A DNA stretch of 18,570 nt from Oceanococcus sp041624435 (lineage in GTDB: Bacteria; Pseudomonadota; Gammaproteobacteria; Nevskiales; Oceanococcaceae): NCBI GenBank assembly GCA_041624435.1, contig JBFJVB010000055.1, forward strand, positions 1 through 18,570. The letters run 5' to 3'. The notes beneath the pieces are model-generated. The model saw nothing but the letters and a program-made list of their open reading frames with translations, did not search any database and was not told the DNA's origin. Position numbers and translations under genes: made by a program. This document shows positions 6,082-13,287 of the stretch, one piece after another. Position 1 is the stretch's first letter; each line of letters begins with the position of its first letter.

Positions 6082-6903
6082 TCAGAAGGACTGCCTGCGC
6101 AAGCCCTTCTCCTGCATGATCAGGGTGGCGATTTCTTCGATCGACATCACCGTGGAATTGATATAGGGCACGGCGAACCGCCGGTAAAGTTGCTCGGCCT
6201 GATTCAGTTCAAACAGACATTGCTGCAACGAGGCATAGCGGCTTCCCGGTCGGCGTTCCTGGCGAATCTGCTGCAAGCGCGCCGGATCCAGGATCAGGCC
6301 AAACAGTTTCGCTCGATATTCCGTGAGATGCGCGGGGAGCCGGCCGGTTTCCATATCGTCCTCGGTCAGCGGGTAGTTGGCGCAGAACAAGCCATGCTGC
6401 AAAGCCATGTACAGACAGACCGGCGTTTTGCCGCAGCGCGATGGCCCCAGCACGATGATGTCTGCGCGTTCCAATCCGCGCTTGGTCTGACCATCATCGT
6501 GATGCATGCTGAAATGCATCGCATCGATGCGCGATTCGTAGCGACTGGCATCGGGCATCCCATGCGCTCGCCCTTCAACGTGAGTGGATTTTTCCTGCAG
6601 CACCTTTTCCAATTCAGGCACATAGCTGTCAAACGGGTCGAAAAATGTGCCGGCGGCCTCGCGCAACAAACCTCTGATTTCGTTGTTGACCGTGGTACTG
6701 AATATAATGGCGGGCTCGGCGTCGCGCGCCGCCAGGTTGATCGCTTCCACCGTCGCCCTGGCTTTGTCGGGCGAATTGATAAAGGGAAGTGTAGTACGCT
6801 GAAATTCAATGTCATCAAATTGTGACAACAGGCTATTGCCCAGGGTCTCAGCGGTGATGCCTGTTCGATCGGACAGGAAAAATACTCGACGCTTCTTCGG
6901 CAT
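6082..6903 (-). CDS. ppsR: PEP synthase regulatory protein (bifunctional kinase/pyrophosphorylase)
   Basis: 273 residues of the DUF299/PPSR family. The cytoplasmic enzyme uses ADP to phosphorylate a threonine of PEP synthase and so inactivate it, and uses phosphate to reverse this. Evidence: N-terminal RRVFFLSDRTGITAETLGNS, central HFSMHHDDGQ (130-139), and the P-loop-like GPSRCGKTP (153-161), where E. coli has GVSRTSKTP; the altered loop still has the Lys-Thr pair. Start ATG at 6901-6903 gives the normal family length. The frame is open to 6948, but the extra 15 residues are unlike the family and overlap the intergenic region. It is divergent from ppsA with 58 bp between start codons, the classic arrangement of regulator and target. 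Confidence 0.93.
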   Translation of the reverse strand: MPKKRRVFFLSDRTGITAETLGNSLLSQFDDIEFQRTTLPFINSPDKARATVEAINLAARDAEPAIIFSTTVNNEIRGLLREAAGTFFDPFDSYVPELEKVLQEKSTHVEGRAHGMPDASRYESRIDAMHFSMHHDDGQTKRGLERADIIVLGPSRCGKTPVCLYMALQHGLFCANYPLTEDDMETGRLPAHLTEYRAKLFGLILDPARLQQIRQERRPGSRYASLQQCLFELNQAEQLYRRFAVPYINSTVMSIEEIATLIMQEKGLRRQSF

Positions 6904-6961
6904 TACAAATGAATCCTCGATTCTGTGGCCGCTAACCCACACCATCATCTAGAGGTAGCAC

Positions 6962-9340
6962 GTGGATAACAAGTACGTAGTTTGGTTTCGCGAACTGGGC
7001 ATGGGCGACGTGGAACACGTCGGCGGCAAGAACGCGTCTCTTGGCGAAATGATCTCCAAGCTGGCCTCCGCCGGCGTCAGCGTACCGGACGGTTTCGCCA
7101 CGACGGCTGACGCCTATCGCGATTTCCTCAACCACCAGGGTCTGGCCGCACGGATCCAACAGGAACTGGATGCCCTGGACCCTGAAGATGTGATCGCCCT
7201 GGCCGCGACCGGCAAGAAAATCCGCCAGTGGGTCATGGACCAGCCTTTTCCCAGTCAGCTGGACGAGGAGATCCATGCCGCCTACGCCGAACTGACTGCG
7301 GGCGCACAGATCAGCGTTGCGGTGCGCTCTTCAGCCACCGCCGAGGATTTGCCGGAAGCCTCTTTCGCCGGCCAGCAGGAAACCTTTCTGAACGTTCAGG
7401 GCATGGACAACGTCCTGCATGCGATGAAAGAAGTGTTTGCCTCCTTGTACAACGACCGGGCCATCTCCTATCGGGTGCACCAGGGTTTCGCCCATGAACT
7501 CGTTGCCCTGTCCGCCGGCGTGCAGCGGATGGTTCGCTCCGACAAAGGGGCTTCCGGCGTGATGTTCACCATCGACACGGAATCAGGCTTTGAGGATCTG
7601 GTTTTCATCACTTCGGCCTTCGGCCTGGGTGAAGGCGTTGTCCAGGGCGCGGTCAATCCCGATGAATTTTATCTCTACAAACCCAATCTGCGTGCCGGAC
7701 GGCCGGCCATCTTGCGGCGCAACGTCGGCGCCAAGGCCACCCAGATGGTCTACACCCAGGACCGGGTGCCGGGCAAAACCGTCGAGTTCATCGACGTTCC
7801 ACAGGAACAACGCAGCCTCTTGAGCCTCAGCGACGCCGAGGCCGAGGCCCTGGCCAAACAGGCCCTGATCATTGAGGAACATTATGGTCGACCGATGGAC
7901 ATCGAATGGGGCAAGGACGGCATTGATGGAAAGCTGTACATCCTTCAGGCGCGCCCAGAAACCGTCCAGAGCCGCACCGGCTCCGGCAGCTTGCGGCGCT
8001 ATCGTCTGGCCAAGCGCAGCACGGTCCTGAGCGAAGGGCGCGCGATTGGCCAGAAGATCGGCAGCGGCAAGATTCGGAATGTCAGCGACATCTCGGAAAT
8101 GTCCCGCGTGCAGGTAGGCGATGTCCTGGTCACGGACATGACCGACCCCGACTGGGAGCCGGTAATGAAGCGATGTGCCGCCATCGTGACCAATCGCGGC
8201 GGCCGCACCTGTCACGCGGCGATCATCGCCCGTGAGCTGGGCATCCCGGCCGTGGTGGGCTGCGGCGACGCGACCTCGGCCTTGCAGGAAGGCACGGCGG
8301 TCACCGTATCCTGCGCCGAAGGCGACACCGGCTTCGTCTACGCCGGCAATCTGGACTTTGAAGTGGACGAGGTGAACCTGGGCGATATGCCACCGGTACC
8401 CCTGAAAATCATGATGAATGTGGGCAATCCCGACCGAGCCTTCGATTTCGCCTCGATCCCGAATGCTGGCGTGGGCCTGGCGCGCCTGGAATTCATCATC
8501 AACCGCATGATCGGCATTCACCCCCGCGCTCTGCTGGAATTCGACAGACAAAGCCCCGAACTGCAATCCACGATCCGTCAATTGACCGCGTCCTACGCCG
8601 ACCCGGTCGATTTTTACGTCAAACGGATCGCCGAAGGCATTTCCAGCATTGCGGCCGCTTTCGCACCTGAACCGGTCATCGTGCGTTTGTCCGATTTCAA
8701 ATCCAATGAATACGCCAACCTGATCGGTGGCAGCCAGTTCGAACCCCACGAAGAAAACCCGATGATCGGCTTCCGTGGGGCCTCCCGCTATATCGACCCG
8801 AGCTTTCAAAAGTGCTTTGAACTGGAATGCCGCGCCGTGCGTTATGTCCGCGAGGACATGGGCTTGCGCAATGTACAGATCATGATCCCGTTTGTCCGCA
8901 CGGTCGAGGAAGCACGCAAGACCATTGAGATTCTCGCCGGCTTCGGCCTTGCGCGCGGCAAGGATGATCTGAAGATCATGATGATGTGCGAACTGCCCTC
9001 CAATGCGCTGCTGGCCGATCAGTTCCTGGAGCATTTCGACGGCTTTTCCATCGGCTCGAATGACATGACCCAGCTGACCCTGGGCCTGGATCGTGATTCC
9101 GGTTTGATTGCCCACATGTTTGACGAGCGGGACGAAGCGGTCAAAGCCCTGCTGCACCTGGCCATTGCGGCCTGTCGCAAAGCCGGCAAGTACGTGGGCA
9201 TCTGCGGCCAGGGCCCCTCGGACCATCCGGATCTGGCCCAGTGGCTGCTGGATGAAGGCATCGAAAGTGTTTCCCTCAACCCGGACACGGTGCTCAGCAC
9301 CTGGCTGTATCTGGCCGGCAAGGAGGCGATGCCGGATTAG
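6962..9340 (+). CDS. ppsA: Phosphoenolpyruvate synthase
   Basis: 792 residues, the same length as E. coli PpsA and similar from end to end. It converts pyruvate, ATP and water to phosphoenolpyruvate, AMP and phosphate, the entry to gluconeogenesis. Domains in order: N-terminal ATP-grasp (VGGKNASLGEM, VRSSATAED, SFAGQQETFLNVQG), the swivelling phosphohistidine domain with catalytic His418 in GGRTCHAAIIARELGIPAVVG, and the C-terminal PEP/pyruvate barrel with GSNDMTQLTLGLDRDS and the acid-base Cys748 in GICGQGPSD. The threonine that PpsR modifies (TCH, two residues before the histidine) is present. The start is GTG at 6962-6964, with GAGGT 6 nt upstream. It is divergent from ppsR, so the short intergenic region must hold both promoters; no clear -35/-10 stands out. 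Confidence 0.97.
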   Translation: MDNKYVVWFRELGMGDVEHVGGKNASLGEMISKLASAGVSVPDGFATTADAYRDFLNHQGLAARIQQELDALDPEDVIALAATGKKIRQWVMDQPFPSQLDEEIHAAYAELTAGAQISVAVRSSATAEDLPEASFAGQQETFLNVQGMDNVLHAMKEVFASLYNDRAISYRVHQGFAHELVALSAGVQRMVRSDKGASGVMFTIDTESGFEDLVFITSAFGLGEGVVQGAVNPDEFYLYKPNLRAGRPAILRRNVGAKATQMVYTQDRVPGKTVEFIDVPQEQRSLLSLSDAEAEALAKQALIIEEHYGRPMDIEWGKDGIDGKLYILQARPETVQSRTGSGSLRRYRLAKRSTVLSEGRAIGQKIGSGKIRNVSDISEMSRVQVGDVLVTDMTDPDWEPVMKRCAAIVTNRGGRTCHAAIIARELGIPAVVGCGDATSALQEGTAVTVSCAEGDTGFVYAGNLDFEVDEVNLGDMPPVPLKIMMNVGNPDRAFDFASIPNAGVGLARLEFIINRMIGIHPRALLEFDRQSPELQSTIRQLTASYADPVDFYVKRIAEGISSIAAAFAPEPVIVRLSDFKSNEYANLIGGSQFEPHEENPMIGFRGASRYIDPSFQKCFELECRAVRYVREDMGLRNVQIMIPFVRTVEEARKTIEILAGFGLARGKDDLKIMMMCELPSNALLADQFLEHFDGFSIGSNDMTQLTLGLDRDSGLIAHMFDERDEAVKALLHLAIAACRKAGKYVGICGQGPSDHPDLAQWLLDEGIESVSLNPDTVLSTWLYLAGKEAMPD

Positions 9341-9349
9341 GGCATTTCA

Positions 9350-9365
9350 GGGCCGATCCCGGCCC
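9350..9365 (+). terminator. Hairpin after ppsA
   Basis: GGGCCG-ATCC-CGGCCC forms a 6-bp all-GC stem with a 4-nt loop, starting 10 nt after the ppsA stop. It lacks a following U tract, so it is at best a pause site or weak terminator. The position supports the end of the ppsA transcription unit. Confidence 0.35.
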
Positions 9366-9376
9366 CAGCCTTGACA

Positions 9377-9420
9377 GGAGGAATGATTTTTGCAGGTCCA
9401 GGGGACAAAATCATTCCTTC
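9377..9420. repeat. Long inverted repeat upstream of the pilin gene (hairpin / REP-like element)
   Basis: AGGAATGATTTT (9379-9390) and AAAATCATTCCT (9407-9418) are perfect 12-bp inverted arms, extended one more pair by G9377-C9420 across a G-U. Between them GTCC (9396-9399) pairs with GGAC (9403-9406) around AGG, leaving TGCAG as a one-sided bulge. The bulged, palindromic form resembles REP elements mobilised by RAYT transposases, but no second copy or transposase is in the window. As RNA the left arm would bury the AGGAGG at 9376-9381, so it could also act as a translational control hairpin. There is no U tract for a terminator. Confidence 0.7.
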
Positions 9421-9431
9421 CAGGCAGGGCC

Positions 9432-9860
9432 GTGCGCAAACCGCAGGATCAGAACGGGTTTACCTTGATCGAGCTCATGATGGTGGTCTTCATCATGGGC
9501 ATCCTCGCGGCGATCGCCATTCCGGTTTATCTGGGCTTCACAACCCGGGCGAAAGTCGGAGAGGGCCTGTCCATGGGCAGCGCATTGCAGCGTGATGTGG
9601 TGCTCCACCACACCATGCTGGGCGACTTTCCCAGCAGCAATGTCGAGGCTGGCGCCTCTGCTCCGGACAGTTACCGAGGCAAATACGTCAACCGGATGGA
9701 AATCGGCCCCGGGGGGAAAATCACGATTTCCTATGACGACCCCGCGCTGCCCGGAGGCACGCTGGAGCTGACTCCGCGCAGCGTTGACCGCGAGGTAAGC
9801 TGGACCTGCTCTTCGACCACGATCAGCCCTTCGGTCCTGCCCAGGACCTGCCGACCATGA
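9432..9860 (+). CDS. Type IVa pilin (PilA/PilE-like)
   Basis: 142 residues with this start. The protein has a class III (prepilin) signal: leader MRKPQDQNG followed by FTLIELMMVVFIMGILAAIA, in which PilD cuts after Gly and methylates Phe, and Glu+5 is present. The hydrophobic helix is followed by a globular domain ending in a disulfide D-loop, WTCSSTTISPSVLPRTC, typical of major type IVa pilins. Start choice: GTG at 9432 gives a normal 9-residue leader. The alternative TTG at 9390 has AGGAGG at 8-nt spacing but would give a 23-residue leader not usual for type IVa and lies inside the inverted repeat. No pilin assembly genes are adjacent, and no sigma-54 pilA-type promoter was seen. The product is probably a pilus subunit; whether major or accessory is open. 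Confidence 0.85.
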   Translation: MRKPQDQNGFTLIELMMVVFIMGILAAIAIPVYLGFTTRAKVGEGLSMGSALQRDVVLHHTMLGDFPSSNVEAGASAPDSYRGKYVNRMEIGPGGKITISYDDPALPGGTLELTPRSVDREVSWTCSSTTISPSVLPRTCRP

Positions 9861-9900
9861 TGCCCTCAAGCGCATTGTTACGCGTACGGACCCACGCCTT

Positions 9901-11025
9901 ATGAGCCAGGACAAGCCCCTGTATCCCCGCCAGCTCCCGCCGCAGCAGCCGGAGCATTACCTGGCAATCCTCAGCGGACTGTGCCGCGCAAACTGGCTGG
10001 CCCTGGGCATCATTTTCGCCCTGGGCGCATGGTTGATGCACGGCGCTGCCTTTACCTGGCCACGCACCGGCCATTTCACCAGCCTGTATATCCTGATCGC
10101 GCTGGAGTTTGGCCTGGGCAATCTGGCCCTGGCCCTAGCCCTGCATTTTCGCGGCTGGTATCAGCGGATGCCACGCGAAGCACTCAACCGCCTGCATCAT
10201 CTGACCGTCATCGTACTGATCTGGGATGGCTTGCACGTGCTGGGTGCCGTGGAAGCCTTCGGCGGCCTCAACGGGCCCTTGGCCCCGGTGCTGCCGTTGC
10301 TGCTGATGGTGGGGTTCCTGATCCTGCCGTTACGCCAGGCCCTGGGCTTTGCGCTGGCTTTTATGCTCAGCCTGGTGGTCCTTGTGCTCCTGCAGATCAG
10401 TGGGGTGCTTTATGCGCCCGGTGCACTGGGTGACAATTTCCGCCTGCTGCCCGAAAGCTTGCCACTGAGCCTGCTGGTGATGCTGGCCACCGCCGGCGCG
10501 GTGATCAGCCTGGGTTCGGCCTGGCGCAATCGACTCGACTTCGGCGCTCTGGGCTCGCATCCCGATGATCTGATCAACCCGCATTTTGGTTGCTTTACCG
10601 TGACCACCCTGGAACGCCGCCTGGCTGAAGAACTGCCGCGCGGCCATCGCCATGGTTCACCCACCAGTTACGTCCTGATTCGCCTGGACAAGCTCGAGGA
10701 ACTGATGCGCAGCGAAGGTCTGGACGGGATTGACAAGCAGCTGACGCTCCTGTCGGCCGCGATTCTCAAGCATACCCGTCTGGACCTGGATACTTGCGCC
10801 TACCTGGGCAATGGCTGTTTCGCGGTGCTGCTCCCCACAGCCTCCCGACCGATCGCCCAGGCCGTGGTCCAACGCATTGTCTTTGACTTCGCCGCACACA
10901 CCTCCCAGACGCTGGCGCACGGCATCGCCACGGCAACGGCGGAGGATTCGCTCACCTCCCCCGCAACGCTGCAAGCTGCCGCCCAGGCCGCTCTGAACGA
11001 AGACCATACGGACAGCTCCAGTTGA
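9901..11025 (+). CDS. Six-helix membrane protein with degenerate GGDEF-like domain
   Basis: 374 residues. About six hydrophobic helices (around 31-50, 60-83, 99-118, 127-144, 147-170, 188-206) form an N-terminal membrane sensor. The cytoplasmic C-terminus (about 222-365) follows the GGDEF fold: a start like DxLTxLxNRR (DDLINPHFGCFTVTTLERRL), a YVLIRLDKLEELM strand-helix, then LGNGCFAVLLP at 302-312 where active cyclases have GGDEFAVLLP. The signature is therefore GNGCF and key catalytic residues are missing, so diguanylate cyclase activity is unlikely. It may be a c-di-GMP or GTP receptor, or a protein-interaction domain. It lies 40 nt after the pilin gene on the same strand, suggesting a link to pilus or surface behaviour, which is inference. 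No Shine-Dalgarno is visible before the ATG. Confidence 0.7.
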   Translation: MSQDKPLYPRQLPPQQPEHYLAILSGLCRANWLALGIIFALGAWLMHGAAFTWPRTGHFTSLYILIALEFGLGNLALALALHFRGWYQRMPREALNRLHHLTVIVLIWDGLHVLGAVEAFGGLNGPLAPVLPLLLMVGFLILPLRQALGFALAFMLSLVVLVLLQISGVLYAPGALGDNFRLLPESLPLSLLVMLATAGAVISLGSAWRNRLDFGALGSHPDDLINPHFGCFTVTTLERRLAEELPRGHRHGSPTSYVLIRLDKLEELMRSEGLDGIDKQLTLLSAAILKHTRLDLDTCAYLGNGCFAVLLPTASRPIAQAVVQRIVFDFAAHTSQTLAHGIATATAEDSLTSPATLQAAAQAALNEDHTDSSS

Positions 11026-11064
11026 GCCCGCAATGCGGCACGGCGTGAACCAGAACGCGAGGCC

Positions 11065-11439
11065 TCAGGCCCGCAAGGCCAGATAGATCACGCTCAGCCA
11101 GCCCAGCAGAAAACAGCTTCCGCCCAGGGGCGTGACCATGCCCAATCCGCGATGCCCCGTCAAAGCCAGAGCGCACAGACTGCCACTGAACAAGGCGATG
11201 CCCACGGCGAACCAGAGCGCCGCATACACCCGCCCCGAGCCCAGCAGCGCCGAATTCAGCACCGCCAGCATGGCCACCGCATGCAGGAGCTGGTAGTCCG
11301 TGGCGGTCCTGATCAGGCCCAAGGCCGTGTCATCCAGCCGGGACTTCAAACCATGCGCAGCAAAGGCGCCCATCGCGACGCCGATCAGCCCGTACAGGGC
11401 GGCCACAGCGACGAGCAGTTTGGGCAACAGTGCGGACAC
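11065..11439 (-). CDS. DUF423 family small membrane protein (YgdD-like)
   Basis: 124 residues with four predicted membrane helices. Family hallmarks are present: an N-terminal helix with GLIGVAMGAFAAHGLK, then TATDYQLLHAVAML, and a C-terminal half with GSLCALALTG and TPLGGSCFLLGWL. DUF423 proteins are conserved inner-membrane proteins of unknown function. The start is GTG at 11437-11439, only 2 nt after the stop of the upstream receiver gene, so translation is probably coupled. No separate promoter is evident. It is convergent with the GGDEF-like gene, with a 39-nt gap. Confidence 0.87.
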   Translation of the reverse strand: MSALLPKLLVAVAALYGLIGVAMGAFAAHGLKSRLDDTALGLIRTATDYQLLHAVAMLAVLNSALLGSGRVYAALWFAVGIALFSGSLCALALTGHRGLGMVTPLGGSCFLLGWLSVIYLALRA

Positions 11440-11441
11440 GC

Positions 11442-11891
11442 CTAATTCTTCGGCGGGAATTCGGCAAAGCGCATCCAGAACGCCCTGATCGACTCCACCA
11501 GCTCGATGAATTCATCCAGATCCACCGGCTTGCAGATGTAGGCATTGGCCTGCAGCTCATAACAGGTCAGGACATCGCGTGGGGCATTCGAAGTGGACAG
11601 CACCATCACCGGAATCCGCTTCAACATTGGATCCTGCTTGATCTCGGCAAGCACTTCGCGGCCATCCTTGCGCGGCAGATTGAGATCCAGCAACACGAAA
11701 TCAGGCATGATCAGATCGGTATAGCTGTCCTGCCGCCGCAGCATGGCCAGCGCCTGTTCGCCATCCCGCGCCACCTGCAGGTTGAACGACAATCCACCCT
11801 CTTTGAATATTTCTTCGGCCAGCCTAACGTCGGCGGCGTTATCTTCCACCAGTAATATTTCTGCCTTACGCTCGTTCATCAATCCGCTCAT
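11442..11891 (-). CDS. Single-domain response regulator (CheY/Rcp1-like)
   Basis: 149 residues: one receiver domain and no output domain. Acidic pocket Glu16-Asp17 (LLVEDNAAD), phosphoacceptor Asp69 in FVLLDLNLPRKDG, Ser99/Thr100 in VMVLSTS and Lys121 in YICKPVD are all present, so it should be phosphorylatable. The insertion after beta-2 (about residues 52-64) and the LNLPRKDGREVL segment place it with the Rcp1-like regulators that often pair with phytochrome or hybrid histidine kinases. No kinase is adjacent. ATG at 11891 is used; ATG at 11879 (MNERKAEILLVEDN) is also possible, since AAGGA lies only 1 nt before the first and 13 nt before the second. Overlapping spacing joins it to the DUF423 gene downstream. 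It diverges from the EamA transporter. Confidence 0.88.
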   Translation of the reverse strand: MSGLMNERKAEILLVEDNAADVRLAEEIFKEGGLSFNLQVARDGEQALAMLRRQDSYTDLIMPDFVLLDLNLPRKDGREVLAEIKQDPMLKRIPVMVLSTSNAPRDVLTCYELQANAYICKPVDLDEFIELVESIRAFWMRFAEFPPKN

Positions 11892-11987
11892 TCCTTACAT
11901 TCGCCCGATCCAGCCCGTATCGACGGACACTGGAAAAACGCCATGCTACACCGACTCCCCCACAGCCCACACTAAAAAGCCAAGCCT

Positions 11988-12836
11988 TTGCCCTCCTCCA
12001 TCCGACAAGCCGGCCTGTTTGCCTTCGCCGCTGCCTTTTCATTTGCGCTGATGGCCACGGCGATCAAACTGGCGGCAACGGAGTTGAATCTGGCGATGAT
12101 CGTCTTCCTGCGTAATGCCTTCGGCCTGCTGGCCCTGACACCCTGGCTGCTCAGACAGGGCGCAGGACGCTTGCGCACCGCGCACCCCGGCCTGCACGTA
12201 CTGCGCTGCCTGATCGGCTTGAGCGCGATGTATTGCTTCTTCTTTGCCATAGCGCACATGCCCCTGGCCGAAGCCATGCTGCTCAACTACTCGACGCCCT
12301 TGTACATTCCCTTCATCGCCTGGCTGTGGCTGGGCGAACGCCCCCATCCGCGTCTGCTCCCGATCGTCCTGATCGGGCTGCTGGGGGTGAGTCTGATCCT
12401 GCGTCCAGAGCCCAGCGGCGTAGCGGGCTGGGTGGGCTTGGTGGGGCTGGCTGCCGGCATCATGGCCGCCGGCGCCTTTGTGGCGATTCGGCGCCTGTCG
12501 CGCACGGAACCGTCTTTGCGCATCGTGTTCTACTTCACCACGATCAGCCTGGGGGTCTCGCTGATCCCGCTGGGATGGCTGTGGCAGACGCCCAGCTGGC
12601 ATGCCCTGGGCCTGATGGCGGCGGCCGGCGGATTCGCCAGCCTGGCCCAGCTCGCCCTGACCAGAGCCTATTCTCTGGCGCCAGCGGCGCAGGTCGCGCC
12701 GTTCAACTACCTGGTCGTCGTGTTTGCCGGCTTGCTGGGCTGGTTGCTCTGGCAGGAACAGCCCGATTCATTCGGCTTGCTCGGAACCGGTCTGGTGATC
12801 GGCAGCAGCCTGCTGGCCCTGCGGCAAAAAAACTGA
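11988..12836 (+). CDS. EamA/DMT-superfamily transporter
   Basis: 282 residues with about ten hydrophobic helices in two EamA repeats (about residues 8-138 and 148-280), the drug/metabolite transporter layout. Repeat landmarks are FLRNAFGLLALTPWLL, MPLAEAMLLNYSTPLYIPFIAWLWLGERP near the end of repeat one, and SLAPAAQVAPFNYLVVVFAGLLGWLLW with EQPD in repeat two. These are inner-membrane exporters of amino acids, nucleosides or other small metabolites; the substrate cannot be assigned. The start is uncertain: an in-frame stop lies at 11973-11975, leaving TTG at 11988 as the first plausible start, without a Shine-Dalgarno; the first in-frame ATG (12051) would cut the first helix. It ends 12 nt from the convergent hslR gene with no terminator between. 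Confidence 0.87.
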   Translation: MPSSIRQAGLFAFAAAFSFALMATAIKLAATELNLAMIVFLRNAFGLLALTPWLLRQGAGRLRTAHPGLHVLRCLIGLSAMYCFFFAIAHMPLAEAMLLNYSTPLYIPFIAWLWLGERPHPRLLPIVLIGLLGVSLILRPEPSGVAGWVGLVGLAAGIMAAGAFVAIRRLSRTEPSLRIVFYFTTISLGVSLIPLGWLWQTPSWHALGLMAAAGGFASLAQLALTRAYSLAPAAQVAPFNYLVVVFAGLLGWLLWQEQPDSFGLLGTGLVIGSSLLALRQKN

Positions 12837-12848
12837 ACAGAGCGTCGC

Positions 12849-13244
12849 TTACTTACCCAGCATCCTGCGAATCTGGCCACGCGCATGTTTGTCGGGTCGC
12901 ATTGCCGGCGGCCGGGGGGCACTCAAACGCGCGGCCCGACGCAGCTCCGCCTGTTCCTCACGCTTGCGTCTGCTCGACTCGGTTTCCTGATACAGCTGCT
13001 GGGCCTGAGCAGCCGGGCCTCGGCGCTCGGATAAACCCAGCACTTCGATCAGATACAGCTCGTCGCCGCGCTTGACCTGCAGGCAATCGCCTCGCCGCAG
13101 CAGGCGACTCGGCTTGGGACGCACCCCATTGCACTGAATCTGCCCCTGCCGGATGGCGTCCGTCGCCAGGCCACGGGTGCGGAAAAATCGGGCCGCCCAG
13201 AGCCATTTATCAATCCGCACGCCGTCGGATTCAAGACCGCTCAC
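12849..13244 (-). CDS. hslR: Hsp15, S4-domain ribosome-associated heat-shock protein
   Basis: 131 residues (E. coli Hsp15 is 133). The S4 RNA-binding domain occupies about residues 8-70: VRIDKWLWAARFFRTRGLA, then GQIQCNGVRPKPSRLLRRGD. The C-terminus is basic and includes RRGPAAQAQQLYQE and RPDKHARGQIRRML. Hsp15 binds 50S subunits carrying stalled nascent chains freed from the 30S and helps recycle them after heat stress. The start is GTG at 13242-13244, chosen from family alignment and the GAGGA 5 nt upstream. The frame is open to 13394, but that part overlaps the ftsH 3' end and is unlike Hsp15. It follows ftsH after 43 nt; both are heat-stress functions and may share transcription. Confidence 0.92.
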   Translation of the reverse strand: MSGLESDGVRIDKWLWAARFFRTRGLATDAIRQGQIQCNGVRPKPSRLLRRGDCLQVKRGDELYLIEVLGLSERRGPAAQAQQLYQETESSRRKREEQAELRRAARLSAPRPPAMRPDKHARGQIRRMLGK

Positions 13245-13287
13245 GCCTGTCCTCTGCGCCCAAACCCGCTCCCGACTCGCCGGCGGC

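Noticed and set aside
7583..9226. 547-codon open frame on the minus strand opposite ppsA
   Set aside because: ppsA is unmistakable over its full length. The antisense frame is a by-product of GC-rich codon use, with a product lacking any recognisable domain.
9371..9399. TTGACA at 9371-9376 as a -35 box for the pilin gene
   Set aside because: No acceptable -10 hexamer at 16-18 bp (AGGTCC region); it overlaps the Shine-Dalgarno and hairpin instead.
12233..13075. 280-codon plus-strand frame overlapping the EamA gene and hslR
   Set aside because: Out of frame with the transporter, highly Arg/Ala/Gly-rich, and crosses into antisense of hslR; no domain.
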